From Thuidium tamariscinum (Eukaryota; Streptophyta; Bryopsida; Hypnales; Thuidiaceae), in the NCBI GenBank assembly GCA_947034885.2, contig OX344750.2, forward strand, positions 44,068,821 to 44,132,820: a stretch of 64,000 bases of DNA, given 5' to 3'. Made by a program: the position numbers and the translations under genes. Position 1 is the stretch's first letter, and every line of letters begins with the position of its first letter. The notes under the pieces are model-generated. The model made no database searches. It was given only the letters and a program-made list of their open reading frames with translations, and had not been told where the DNA came from. This document shows, piece by piece, positions 35,922 through 47,938 of this stretch.

Positions 35922-37055
35922 AATAGAAAAGGAAATGAACTCTAATTCAACTCAGACTTCTTAGTTTGTTTCCCATGCTTGATGAATTGGGATCTTGTCT
36001 GTTCGTTGAAAGAGCAAATTGGAGGAATCTGAGGAGGTTCGTTGCCATCGGGAAAGGACGAGAGCACGATCTTGATATTAACATTCTATCAAAGGTGATG
36101 GTGTGCTGTACAATTGATACAAAACAAAAAGACTGATTGGTGTTGGTCATGACCTTCGCTTCTTGTATTGCAGAAACGAATCAAGACTCTTGATTCAGTA
36201 GAAATGTATTAGATGCTGGAGTAAGCACTTACGTATAGTTGCAAGCAGAAGCTTCACACAGTTATAAACTCATGTGAACTGCAATTAGTTTCAAGCAGTT
36301 TTAGACTTTTAAGAGCATGACTTGTTTCATTGACTTCAGATTTTATGTACAGTACAATACATTACCCCGGCCATTGTTCATTAACTGCACTTCTCACTTC
36401 TCAGTTCAACTGAACAACCCTAAAACTTCCACTCTTCTCTCCAATGGAATTCACAATCCTCCTCTCGCTTCCAAAAAGAAACACACAAAAATGTCCTGAA
36501 ATTTCACGACGTTGCTGTCACATTCTGATCCTCTCTTGTTTCTTCAAATGCCAACGGTGTCATGCGAGAGCAAAACCTCTTACCACCACCTCAATCACAC
36601 TGGACACCACAAAAACGGCCACTCCGTTCTGAAATCCTTCATGAGTTTCCAAGAATGCCTCGCCCTACTCATTCAGACGTAAAAAGCACGGCAAATCGCA
36701 TGCAGCTGCTCAACCTTGAAGCCTACTGCTGCATTTGGCGAATATCCATGACGACTCCAATTTTAACAAAGCAGAGGGGCATGGGAAGAATTCGTACCCA
36801 ATTCTGGCCTTGGTGATGTCAAATGCCAGTGTTCATTTCGATACAATTTGGCATTGACATTCACGAAGACATCCCCTGGCTCGGTCGCAGATCGATATGA
36901 AGATCGCATGCCAGGTTGCTTCCTTCAAGCTCATATGATCGTTCCGAATTTGGGATGTGCTGGTTCTTACGGCGTCCACCACCCAATTCCGAAACTGGCC
37001 AATTGATTGCTAAATATTGTCATGGGAGTATGGGACTTGAGATATCACTTCAGAT
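35922..37055. other. Intergenic DNA of balanced composition, no gene seen
   Basis: Small open frames (36317-36499, 36562-36816) overlap in several phases and show no family motif. The composition is close to that of the gene island and not of the AT-rich repeats, so it may hold untranslated or regulatory DNA, but no site can be pointed to. Confidence 0.35.
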
Positions 37056-37450
37056 ATGAGTAAGACTTGAAAAAGGTTGGTGGCGTGGCGAGAGTAATCC
37101 CCATTCTGTTCACCCCCATGTGAAGGTGGGGTAGCATTACTGTGCTGTAGCAAGCTATCGCTGCGAAACCTGCCACGAGGGCTCCAGCAACAACGACTTT
37201 CTTTGCCACTGGACAGGCTTCGTCAAGCGGGTCTTCCCTTTCGGGACGGCATCTCTGCCGAGAAATGCTCGGGGAATTTCACTCAGAATCTACCAGAGTT
37301 AGGCACATGTTGCCCTCCGAAGGAGGAACAAGATACACCTAAGTTGCCCCTGGGATCACTGAAGCTCCCCTTCACCTCGCCGCTACAAGAAAATGTGGTT
37401 GAGTGCTTTACAAATAGAGTGTCTTTATATCGGACAATCGATATGGTTTA
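37056..37450. repeat. Less decayed copy of the 29.5-30.8 kb dispersed repeat
   Basis: GCTGTAGCAAGCTATCGCTG and CTTCGTCAAGCGGGTCTTCC match positions ~29592 and ~30610 with CG retained here. The opening phrase CTTCAGATATGAGTAAGACT also resembles the unit repeated at 38010 and 38262. An 82-codon frame at 37203-37451 falls within the repeat and is not called as a gene. Confidence 0.5.
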
Positions 37451-38005
37451 ACTGGGCGCAGTCGGACATCAAAAAAATATTATCCGTGGATTTCGGTGAA
37501 GTTAGGTTCGTTTCGATGGTTGGCAAGTTTTGGTCAAAGCCAGGGATGAAAGCGAATATCTAAGAATATCTAAGACTAGATCTGCCAAGATGGAAAAACA
37601 CTAAGATTTCTATATTGTAAGCCTGAGTGCAGAGACTTTTCCACAATTCAGGTGCACGGAATCAATCACTGTCTTTACTCACTGGTTACCACAGATCTTT
37701 TATTTGGGCTGGATGGAACACCACATACGCATTTAAAACAGCATGCACTGCCAGAAATTAGCAGTCTACAAGGAGGTAATTGAGATACATATCATGATCC
37801 GCTTGATGACTAGAAGACGTATCTTCCTACTGTGACCTGCGTCTACCAGACTGAATGAATGCATCAGACTATACAAAGCAGTATGTACTGAGCAAAACGA
37901 TCACCGAAGTACATTGGTAAGACAGAATCAAATAAACCCATCTGCATACACGTTGTGTGCGATTCACCAGAGGCAACACAATTAGACAAAACCTTTACAG
38001 AAATT
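37451..38005. other. Intergenic DNA, nothing seen
   Basis: Balanced composition, no ORF above ~60 codons, no recognised repeat boundary. Confidence 0.35.
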
Positions 38006-38006
38006 T

Positions 38007-38470
38007 GAACACTTCAGATGTGAGTAAAACCTGCAAAACGTTGGTTTATTGAGTAATCTTTGCGAGGTCAAGAGTCCCAAGCTTTCGCAGATTCATTCTA
38101 TTCTCGGAACCATTCATTGATGATCATTAACAGCTTGCCTTCAAATTCTTTCATCGTCTTCACATCCACATGACGGTACTAAACATTAGGCGTTTCCAAA
38201 CCCTAACTGCACACTTCAGGGACTGCACTTTCCAAATCTCTACAAAAATTAGAGACAATTCAGATGTGAGCAAAATCTGTAAATCGATGGTTTATTGAGT
38301 GATCTCTACGAGGTCTCCACTCCAAGTTTTCACAGGTTAATTCTATCCTCTGAAACAAGCATGATGACCAATTATTCGCTTGCCTTCAGATTTTCCATTC
38401 CCTTCACATGCACTTGAAGGTACTACACATTGAGCTTTTCCAAACCCCAACTGCACGCATCAAAGAAGCA
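38007..38470 (+). repeat. Direct repeat of two ~240 bp units
   Basis: Unit 1 (from ~38010) and unit 2 (from ~38260) share TTCAGATGTGAG, GGTTTATTGAGTRATCT, CGAGGTC, TTCTATYCTC and TTTCCAAACCC in the same order and spacing. They lie 140 bp beyond the 3' end of the gamma-CAL gene. A fragment of the same unit is at 37045. Function unknown; likely a duplicated repeat fragment. Confidence 0.6.
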
Positions 38471-38609
38471 AGCTGCTTCAGCAGCTGATATTTGGGGAGA
38501 ATGTAATCTAAAAAAAAGAAACGTCTCCCCTACCTCAATTCAGTAATGGGCTGAAATTCACGGTCTCTAAACCCTAAATCTCAATAATTTCGGCATCCCA
38601 CGCCCCTCT

Positions 38610-39341
38610 TCAGCTTGGCAACTTCATTTTCTCCCGCAGCTTCTCCAATTCCAAGTAGGCCGTGCCGTAGGGCAAAAACTCTAGCGAGTGTTCTTGCGCG
38701 AGCTCCCGCAGTCCACTTGCCAGGTTTGGAATGGCGAGAATCTCATCGTGCGTGAGCGTCCTAACAAACCTCGCCGGATTCCCAGCCCAAAGCTCTCCTG
38801 CAGGGACGCGCCGTCCGGGCGGCAACACCGACCCCGACCCGAGTATGGAGTTTGTCTCCACAAGGGAGCCTTCCAACAACACACACCTCTGTCCGACGAC
38901 GGCTTCGTCCTCCACCGTGCACGACCGCAAGGTACTGTAAGATCCAATGGTGGAGTACTTACCAATAAGAGTCTCGGCGGACAAGCCCGTGGGCGCCGTG
39001 CTCGCGGCGTGCAGCACGCATTTATCCCCGATGCTGGACGAGAACCCGACCACGATGCGGTTCAAGTCGCCGCGGAGGACGGAACCGTACCAGACTGTGG
39101 CGCGGTCCTGGATGTCCACGGCGCCAGCGAGTACCACATTCGGAGCAACAAATGCGTCGACGGCCACTATCGGCACGCGGTGACCTACAGGCACGATCTG
39201 GCGTTGGCCGCGGTAATCCCATTCTACATGCGCCGCAGCAGCATAGCTGCGCACAAATGCTTGCTGTGGGAGCGCTTGGTTCGCGATCGATTGGTGGCGC
39301 TGCAACAGAGTTCGCGCAAAGGAGCGGAGCGCCATCGCCAC
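38610..39341 (-). CDS. GAMMACAL: Gamma-carbonic-anhydrase-like protein (gamma-CAL), mitochondrial complex I
   Basis: A single exon encodes 243 residues. The family forms, with gamma-CA proteins, the matrix-exposed trimeric domain attached to the membrane arm of plant complex I. The N-terminus (ALRSFARTLLQRHQSIANQA to RSYAAAA) is rich in Arg and Ser without acidic residues, a typical mitochondrial presequence probably removed near residue 33. The conserved WDYRGQRQIVPVG follows at 41-53, then hexapeptide repeats of a left-handed beta-helix (VAPNVVLAGAVDIQDRATVW to about residue 175), PPGRRVPAGELWAGNPARF (174-192) and a C-terminal helix. His111 of the metal site is kept, but the other two metal His positions of active gamma-CAs are Ser134 and Arg139 (GSYSTLRSC), as in Arabidopsis gamma-CAL proteins, so catalysis is unlikely. 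The absence of introns may be ancestral or reflect retrocopying; the frame is intact. Confidence 0.95.
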   Translation of the reverse strand: MAMALRSFARTLLQRHQSIANQALPQQAFVRSYAAAAHVEWDYRGQRQIVPVGHRVPIVAVDAFVAPNVVLAGAVDIQDRATVWYGSVLRGDLNRIVVGFSSSIGDKCVLHAASTAPTGLSAETLIGKYSTIGSYSTLRSCTVEDEAVVGQRCVLLEGSLVETNSILGSGSVLPPGRRVPAGELWAGNPARFVRTLTHDEILAIPNLASGLRELAQEHSLEFLPYGTAYLELEKLREKMKLPS

Positions 39342-39459
39342 GGCCCTTGCTGCAATGCTTATGCGAAATCGCCCAATGCCCTAAGAGAATGCCAGGTTCC
39401 CTTTTCGACGAACTCCACAGGTTCGTCACATACTTGCGCGTGTGTGCTCCACACCCGTT

Positions 39460-39575
39460 AAGGTCTATGCCCGGGAAGCTCCATATACCGGGGAATCACA
39501 TATACCCGAGAATCACATATGCCCGGAGAGCATATGTGATACCGGGGATGATCCCATACCTGGGACGAGAAAGTT
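39460..39575. promoter_or_regulatory. Repeat and palindrome cluster upstream of gamma-CAL
   Basis: Directly upstream of the minus-strand gamma-CAL gene, AATCACATATACCCGAG and AATCACATATGCCCGGAG form a direct repeat, and ATCACATATGC (39512-39522) pairs exactly with GCATATGTGAT (39530-39540) around a 7-bp loop. CATATG is an E-box-type hexamer. Three short CCCGGG/CCGGGG words are interspersed. It lies ~120-230 bp before the start codon, so promoter or 5' UTR is possible; the binding factor is unknown. Confidence 0.4.
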
Positions 39576-39772
39576 TCAGACTCCAAGTAGCAGTGATAGG
39601 TCCTTGGAAATTTTCTCTACCCCATTAACACGTAGCCCTATGACCATGATACCTAGTCAAAAATGATCAGATTTTTAATTTTGACAAAAAAATTTGAAAG
39701 TAGTTTATTCAACACTTTCAGTCTTGATATTAATTTGGCCATTTGGAATACAATCATATTACAAATTCATTA

Positions 39773-40460
39773 CACTAAATAGTATATTTATGTTAGCAAC
39801 ATTATTTACAAACGATGACACAAAATATCATTAAGCCTACTAAAGCAAGTAACACTAAATCTCATTTTTAATACTAAAAGTACTCTATGGTAAATCTGAA
39901 ATTTGAAAAGGTTTACATTTAGTATTAGAACATATTAAAAAAATGATATTGCAAAAAAAACATCGATAGTCGATGGGTTGAACTTGGATGGGATGGGCGG
40001 AAGCTGGGGGAAAGCAAACGGAGTCAAAGATTGAACATGGCGGAAGCTGCCGAAAGCCGCAACAAGTCGGGCGGGTGGGTGGGAGAATTCAAGCCCGAGG
40101 AGCGGTAGGAAGGCGGAGTATCCCCCCCCCCCCCCAAAAAAAAAATCCATCACTTCAAGGATTGGGTGAGAGGAGGAGCAGAGCGGAGGAAGAAGAGGAG
40201 AGGGACGAGGAAGCGGAATTGCACGCGGAAGGGAATCAAAATTGTGGATGCCAAGGTAAGCGAGGGGTGAGGGGCGAGGGAGGCAAATGAAGTTGGAAGT
40301 CCAAGGAAGGGGATGACAAATCGGAAGAGAAGGCAAAGGCAGTGCATTGAAGTTTAGTCTTACACTAATTCCAATAAAGTTGAGATTTAGTGTTCAGTCG
40401 GGTAGGGGGGTAAAAACACTAAATGTAATACAACACTAAATATACTATTTAGTATAGTTT
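39773..40460. mobile_element. TIR element with GC-rich core (~690 bp)
   Basis: The left end reads ACACTAAATAGTATATTTAT and the right end, on the minus strand, reads TATACTAAATAGTATATTTA; ACTAAATAGTATATTTA is shared. Inner copies of AACACTAAAT recur on both sides. The core (39970-40330) is purine-rich and much richer in GC than its arms, with a run of C then A at ~40122-40145. Open frames across the core (39935-40336 minus) are low-complexity, Pro- and Ser-rich, and not called as a gene. The core may be a captured host fragment. Confidence 0.55.
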
Positions 40461-41616
40461 GAATGTGAGACACATATCCTATTTACTATTATAGTATAGC
40501 AAGTGTCGAAGATATTCTTTAACGTCATCAAAGAATGAATCTCTCAAGCACAGAAAATAAAGAAACTCAACTTATGACAAGCCAAAATCAATCTATAATT
40601 GATTATAGAAAAAAAAAATTATTTCTAACTTTTAATTTAGTTGGAAAATATTGGTATGTGAACTAGATGTTTTCCAAGGTTCTAGGAGACTATTTCATGG
40701 ATGTTCCCTAAAATTGTTGCACGTGCAATCAAGCAACCACTAATGATCTAATTTTTTTAATTTAAAAAAAATTCAAATGACTGAAGAAAGAACTAAAAAT
40801 TGATTAAATTTTTTTTCAAAGAAACATTTTTAAAATATTTAATAATTAAATTTTAATTTTAATTTATTATTATTTATTAAACATGGCAATCACTTTGGCT
40901 TTGTTAAATTGCTTATGTAGGAGTTTCTTAGGCCTTGTCAAATTCCTTACATGATAAACTCTTCGGCTTTTCCAATGCGTTCCCACAATTCAAGAATCCA
41001 TTGTTTTCTAACGACGTCAAAAAACATCTAAGGGCAACTATCATTCAAGAGTCATCATTAAATTATTCTCTTTTATTGCACTAATTAAAATTATATATCT
41101 TTATAATTTTAGAAATTTAGACTATTCTTTAGTTCTTGAGAAGTTAAAACTATAATATCTAAAGGTGTAATTACTCAATTCCAAGCATACGGCATTAAGA
41201 CAACCAACCCTTCTCCAATCAAACCCCCATTTTAAACAATAAAATTCACAGTAATTTTGTGTTTAGGTGGAAAAAAATGAAAAATTTCAAATTTATCTTA
41301 AATCTATTTTTCTATACAGGAAAGAAATTTCCCCTACCAAACTATGCTGAATTCTTTAAGTAATCAAGATTGGGTCATAAGATTCTAATCCAAAAATATA
41401 AGCCAAATCAATTAATATAATATCTAGATGTTTATTGTATGGTGTTCAAAGTAGATATAGGAATTATAGTACACTTTTCATAAAGTCTACTAATTCAAAT
41501 TTGTCTTCTTCTAATTTTTGTATTTTACATTCAAATTTCATTTTTAAATTTTAGATGTCTTTATTTGTAAATTGCCTTCATATGATTGAAAATTGTAAGA
41601 GCTATCTATTACACAT
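40461..41616. other. AT-rich spacer, nothing seen
   Basis: No ORF, motif or repeat boundary that I can support. Confidence 0.35.
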
Positions 41617-42418
41617 TAACCCCTAAAAGTCTAAAGGGGTCGTAAAAAACATATATGTGCTATAAATGCTAAATCCTATAATTTTTTTGTAGTTTGTATA
41701 AAAAAAAAGATATAGTAAGTTGCAAAAAGTAGAAAGTATTCATACACATTAAGGGAGATTTGAGGGCATTAGAAGCCTGCAAGTTTTTTTGAATTTCCAA
41801 ATTGTGCAAACTTGCCACATTAATAGTTTGACATGGTCAAGTCATTGCGGCATCAAAAAAAATTTTAATTTTAAAATTTATAATTTATAAAAAAAATAAT
41901 TTCAAAAATTTGATTTCAACTAATAGAGCTAGTTTGCAATTTCTAAATAGCACGGGAGTATACATGGAAAGAATCCTGAAACGGGCTTTTGTTGCCCTCA
42001 AATCGCTTCTAATGATTAAAACTATAAAATTATTTTTAGATTCTCTTCAAATGAATTTGAAGAAATTACTTCAATTTTTCACCAAAAATACAATCTTTGT
42101 CTTTAGCATTTGAATTTTCTTGATTGGTCAAAATTGTGGTTTCTATTGATTTGTAGAAAAGTGCACATAGTCTAGTAATGAGAACACCAACACTTTATCT
42201 AAATAGTAAGTTTTTCAAGACTAAGCAAATTGTAAACACTTTGTGCTCTTTCTCTAAACGTTTTGTTTGACTATAGTTTTCTTAGTTTTGAACATAAACA
42301 TTAAAAGGCAAACCAATCTTCTCAAGAAAAAAAACTTCGAAAAAAAAAATTCTTAAAATTTTTGCTTGAAGTCAACCAACAACCAAAAAATGGTTGTTTG
42401 GGCAATTAGGAGTTAATA
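41616..42418. mobile_element. Probable TTAA-bounded element (~800 bp)
   Basis: The left end is ATTAACCCCTAAAAGTC and the right end, on the minus strand, is ATTAACTCCTAATTGCCC. The first 12 bases agree except for one C/T change, then the ends diverge. TTAA is kept on both edges. The interior is AT-rich with no coding capacity. Confidence 0.5.
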
Positions 42419-43500
42419 ATTAATGGGTGATCATACCTTAAAGCAAGCTTCCATGGTATATCAATTTTTTTTTTAAATTCTTGAGTTTTCCAAAATCAAA
42501 AATACCATAACCAAGTTTTAGTTGCTTTTAGTTTGACATAAAAGCCTTTAAGTTTTTTTAAGTTTTTTGGTTGTCTAATTTAACTTAACTCCTTGCTTTT
42601 TACATGCTCCCTGTAAATTTTGTTATTTAAGAATTTTGATTCTCTTTTTACAACTACTTGCATTTCTAAATCAACAAGATTTTTGTAGAAGTATTTGGCT
42701 AAAAAACAATAGAATTTTTTTTGAAAGAATATTAGGCAATATATTTTTCAATTTTAAATAACTGAAATCATTGATTTGCTACATATTCTAGGAATCTAGG
42801 GACAATATTTTTCCTTTTTAAATGAATGTATATTTTTTGGATGAATCATTTAAATTTCATCCATATTATGCTCATTTCATCCATCAATATCTAAAGATAG
42901 GCTATTTGTTTTGTTTTGTTTATTACATTGGAATCTCTTAGACTATTCATCCTCCAATTGCGTTCTTTGTACTGTTCTAATCTATAGTGAGAAAGTTATT
43001 GAATTTCAAAATTTTAATGAACCAAACAATTAAAAAATTACTTTTATTTTAATTTTGACTATAGCAACGGTAACAACAATTTCTTTTTGCATTTCCTATA
43101 ATAAATGGAAAAAAAATTCCCATTTAGTGTTAGATTCAAAAAAAAATTCCATCCTTCTTATACATAGGTTTGCCAAATCTAGTTTTTAAAATATTACATA
43201 GAAATTTTCTCAATGTTATAGTATGCATAGGTCAATTTTAGAAATAACAAAAGAAAATTTGGAACATGTCTAAAATTTTAAAAATTGTAGAACTATTTTT
43301 GAAAATTTGAATTTGTTCATTGTTGATCATTTTGAATATTCAATAATTATTCTTGAATTTTTTTAAAAATAACACATTTACTTATGATTTAAAAAATTAA
43401 TTCAAAATTGGGAGTGTTGAAAAAATAGGAAAAACAAAGTGCCGAAATCCAAATAAAGGAAAGCAAGTTGCCAAATTGTCGAAATTCTAAAATTAAAATA
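42419..43500. other. AT-rich spacer, nothing seen
   Basis: No ORF, motif or repeat boundary that I can support. Confidence 0.35.
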
Positions 43501-44233
43501 TTTTGGCAGCAAGCTACAGTACTGTATTTTATCGATGTCATTACTGTACTGTACATATGTTGAGACCCGCGACATACCCGTACTCCGGTTCCAACGGGCT
43601 GAAACTTGAAAGAATGAATCGGTCGTCGTCACTACCTCGGAGCTCCCCGCCTCGCCGGCGCTCCTGAGTGGGAATCCCAAGCGAAAACCTCAAAATCTGT
43701 TCATCGCCCGCCATCCCCGCGACTCCTTCCCCGCAACTGTGCCATCAGTGTTCAGTCAACCTGCTGCTCAACCATTCAACCATGCTAAATTTGCCGCAAA
43801 TTGCCCACAAATTTCCTCAAATAAGGCTCCCTGACGTGAACGCACGCACAATCCTGGGCACCGAATGTTCACATGGCGCTAGTTTCCGGTAACTGTGGCA
43901 GTAGATGACACTCGCAGCGCGCCGCCTACTCTTAACGGAGCTTGGAACCTTGTCTTCCCGCTTGCCTACCCGCCCACTCAATTTCCTCACACTCCTCTGT
44001 AGCTTAGCTTGGCCCACCTTTCATCATTTGTTGCAAGCAGAGTGTTCGTGGGGATGCGGATGAGGATGACGTGCATCTAACTTAGCTTAGCTTTCTGCGG
44101 GTGGTGGTCGTATCATCGCACTCTCTTTAGCATTGGGGCATTGATTTCCTTTTGGATTTTCTGTTTCGGGAAGGGAAGGGGAGGAAAAGTTGCGGTTGGG
44201 TTCTGGTTGGGACTGCGATTTGGGGTTGGGAGT
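43501..44233 (+). promoter_or_regulatory. Upstream region of the capping protein gene
   Basis: Composition rises abruptly at about 43550 and stays high to the start codon at 44234. Small frames on both strands (43668-43892 plus, 43817-44017 minus) have no family resemblance. The promoter and 5' UTR must lie here; no TATA box stands out. Confidence 0.4.
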
Positions 44234-47200
44234 ATGGAGGATAGGATTGGGGAGGACGAGTATGAGGAGCTTGGGGAGGAGCAGAAAGTGGCCATTGGGA
44301 GATGGTTCTTGATGAATGCGCCGCCTGGGCAAGTCCTGCAAGTTGCCAAAGGTACGAACAATCTTTGTCTTGGCACTTTGGTTAAGCAGGAGCTTGGATG
44401 TGGTCTCCTTTTGATTTAGGCTCCGACGGGATCACCATGAAATTGAAGAGCTCGAGGATGCTTTCCGGTTTCTTTACTGGCAATTGGGGAGGTTCAGAGA
44501 GAAAGGGTTCGTGCCTGTGTTTAGCTTATCTAAGCAAAAGCCACTTTGGAAGGTAGAGAAGAGCAATTGGTGGTCTCTGCGGTGTGCCCTAAAATGTATG
44601 ACGAGAAGTGCTCGGTTTTTTCCTTGGGGTTGAGCTTGATAGTCTGAGATTATTTGTCTGCAATCTCGTTGGCTCTGCCTGGAGCTAGACTTAGGTGAAC
44701 ACCACTTGCTCTTTACCGTTTGGGATACGCGGAGTTTCTTCAACTTCGGTTTAGAGGATGTCGAAAACTCACAAGCCGAGAAGTATGCCATTACTCATAC
44801 CAGAGTGAAGCTCTCAGTTCTTTTCGGAGTTCTCGGTTACTTGCAATTCAGTGGAATTCGTTTTTTTAATGTAGACCTATTACACTCAACGCTTTCTAAT
44901 GATACCCTCTGCAATTGCATATCCATTGTATATCCTCATGTTTCCGGAGACATTGAAATTGGAGAGGGTTGATTCGCTGAGAAAAGTCTTCATAATGAAT
45001 CTTCTTGACCTCTATGGGTAAATGTGCACTGCGATGATGGGCGCTTCATTCCCTTCAGCTACTAATTCTGCGTGAGAGTTGGTGCAGATGTTCGAGAGGT
45101 GCTGATGGATGAAGCTCTATACAACAAAGCGGCCTCAGAAGCGTTTCCAGACTACAATGTGAAAAACATGATATCTCTTGAGATGCCGGACGGCAGTGGC
45201 CAGGTGCGGATTTCGCGATCTTCATACTCTGTCGTGACCCTTGGACCCAAACATCACTGGTGGTGACTTTTCAGTAATGTAGAGGCATTTCGTGAGCAAT
45301 CACTCCTTTTACAGCACAGTCTCACAATACTGTTTGCCTAGTGTTGTAAACGGCCGAGATTTTAGGTTAAGGAATACTTTCCCCTGGTTTTGAGGCGTTC
45401 CGTTATTAGAATGGAATTTGTTATTTGGTGTAGGTCTTGCTGCCATCTTTCTGAGAATTCCTATGCCACTTGAGAATCTGTTTTCTGTATGTCTCATATA
45501 ATATGAATTGTTGAGGTCGTAGAGTATGCGAAAGGGGTTCCCAATCTCGTACGGGGGGGAAATGGTGTAAAGCTCTGAGAATGGTTTTGCTGATTGGCAG
45601 GCACAATGGGCATGTGGTGGCAGGTGCTCTTGACAAAATTCGGGGAACTCGATAGATCGCATTACCTGGTCCCTCGCACGGCTAGTGTCGCAGTTGTGGA
45701 TCACGTGAAGCAGGTATTCAAAAGGGATTTACCCATATTAATTTCTAGGAACTGCTTTGTAATGATGAAGTGCAACGACGTTGAAAGATAATGGTTTTGT
45801 GCTTCTTGACGAGCAGATATGTACAGAGGTGTGTCCGGCAGATGATGATGTGCTTCCTTCTGCATACGTTGAATCATTCCGGTAAAGATACTGTTCTGGA
45901 ATTTATTCTTATCATTTCATTTGCTCCGAGGTCACAGTCCCGCAGTTGTCCCATTAATAAAATTAAGTTAGATTAGGTGTGAAGTATGCCTGAATGTTGT
46001 CAGTCTAGTATGAAACTGTCTCGTGAAAGCCAAGACCTTAAACTCTTTAAGGTCCATGATGAGACATTTCTTTAGTAAAAGCAACCCACATATAGTTGCT
46101 TGGACCTTACAGGGTTAAGCTTTGCTCCGTACCCTTTATAGTTTTGCCTTGGCATCTCCTTGTTTCATCCTCATTACTTCTAACGGTGGGTTGATTGAAC
46201 AGGTTCTCTATAGATACAGCACTTCTGAAGTACGTGGACGATGCTTTTCAAGGGGGAGAATGCTCAGTGTACTGCACCAAAGGGAAAGATATTGAAAAGC
46301 CTGGAAGTGAAGTAGAGCTCACAGTTGTCATTACCAATTCAAATTTCAGCCCGAAAAACTTCCGGTAAGCTTGTCAAATTTGTACTTCCTGGAACATTCT
46401 AGTAAGGAACAACTGCTTGGGATTGCTCACAGTCAATTGCAAAGTGCATGACAGCCTTTTCCTTTATTGTTCTGCTTGTCTGTCATGTATTTATGCTTTC
46501 CCACAGTCAGTTTTTCTTTCGTACAGGTTAAGAGTCTTTTTTATGTATTATGACTCATCTAGAAGTACTCTCTCCCATGTTTTGATCAAGAATTTGATGT
46601 TCATCAAATAGGGGTGTTAGATTTCCGCAGTCTAATTCCTGCAATATGTGGACTGTAAAGAATTTTGCGTGTAGACTGGAGCAAGCGATCTGACTTTTGT
46701 TTTTCACCCGCGTTTGCAGGGGAGGATGTTGGCAATCTATATGGACAATCTTAATTAATGAGGATTCGCTCTCTGCGTCACTAAATGGGAAAATAAGTGT
46801 GAGTTATCCATCTAGTCAAGGAACCTTGGAAACTTCTACCAAACCTTTTTAGGTTCCTCTTTTAAGAGATCACGACAATTTCGTCTTTCACTTTGCAGAC
46901 CTTGTGTGTGTTTCAGCACCGTGGAGTCTGCTGGTCTAAAGTTGTGATTGACCCTTCTCAATCACCCTGCTTTGGATATTAGGTGAATGCTCATTATTTT
47001 GAGGAAGGCAATGTGCAATTGCAAAGTAGCTGTAAAGTTGACGACACTGTCGTGATACAGGTATTACTTATCTCTGCTTACTATGTTGAACGTTAGCCCA
47101 TCCTGATGCATGAGTGTTGACATTTTCTGAAATGAGCTAGTGCTGTTCGTTTCTTTTACATGTTAAGAAGGCAACGCCGCTATTTTGTAGATGTAAGCAA

Positions 47201-47938
47201 ATTACTGCGCAATTGTCCGAACCTTATTTGAACGTAAGCAATCTCAAACAGGTCAATGTGTGGTTCGCTGTCCTTGCAGGAAGGAAAGGATGCTGGTGCT
47301 GCAATTGTCTATGTTATTGAGCAACTTGAATCAGTGTTCTTATTGAACCTGGAGGTAGGTTGTAATGAACACCTGTGGTAGGAGTGCTGGTTGTTTCCGG
47401 TTGAAAGTCTATCACTGCTGACTTTGATTGAACTCCCTTTCTGATAGCATCACTTTTTGTGGCTCGTTTTTACAGGAACAATACTCAAATCTCTCCGACA
47501 GAACATTCAAGGTATGTAATAAGTCGTCTTCACCCGTACACTTCTGCTTTAAGATTTCACATTACGTGGAAAGCAGGGTTTCCACACCGCTAGTTCTGTT
47601 CGGTCTCTGGCAGTTTATGTGGATTTGGCTCTCGAAATTGTATCTAAGACATCGAAGTTGATTGATTTCCTCATTTGGAAGTGAGTTCTTTTTTGTCGTC
47701 GCTTGATTGTGTGCTTGAGATAGACTTTAGGACTTAAAACACTTGCAATTTTGTTAGCAGTTTTAGTGAGAAGGGGTCTCTTGCAGAGTTTACAACTGGT
47801 GCTGACATAATCTTTGGGATTGTGCTTCAGGAGTTACGGAGGAAATTACCCATTACGCGCACTCTTTTTGCTTGGGACAAGGCGTTGCAGTTGAGCTTAA
47901 CCCGGGAAATCACCAGGGAATTCTCAAATATGAAATAG
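44234..47938 (+). CDS. CPA: F-actin capping protein subunit alpha (CapZ alpha / CPA)
   Basis: Ten exons are inferred: 44234-44351, 45088-45203, 45624-45713, 45817-45881, 46203-46364, 46720-46798, 46983-47060, 47280-47354, 47475-47510 and 47831-47938. They join in frame to 308 residues, the length of Arabidopsis CPA. With the beta subunit it caps actin-filament barbed ends and limits filament growth. Visible family landmarks are EEQKVAIGRWFLMNAPPGQV (~15-34), EMPDGSG (~71-77), PRTASVAVVDHVKQ (~95-108), LPSAYVESFR, CTKGKDIEKPGS, FSPKNFRGG, HYFEEGNVQL (214-223) and the signature FKELRRKLPITR (272-283). The basic, amphipathic C-terminus is LSLTREITREFSNMK. The start at 44234 is chosen because the family begins close to this point; an upstream in-frame ATG at 44141 would add a non-conserved, hydrophobic stretch. 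Intron 2 uses a weak donor (CAG/GTGCGG), but the reading frame and homology hold across it. Confidence 0.95.

Noticed and set aside
38688-39461. 257-codon plus-strand frame opposite gamma-CAL
   Set aside because: It is antisense to a clear gamma-CAL coding sequence, with no homology of its own that I can see.
39935-40336. 133-codon minus-strand Pro/Ser-rich frame
   Set aside because: It runs through a low-complexity purine-rich core with homopolymer tracts, and no domain is visible.
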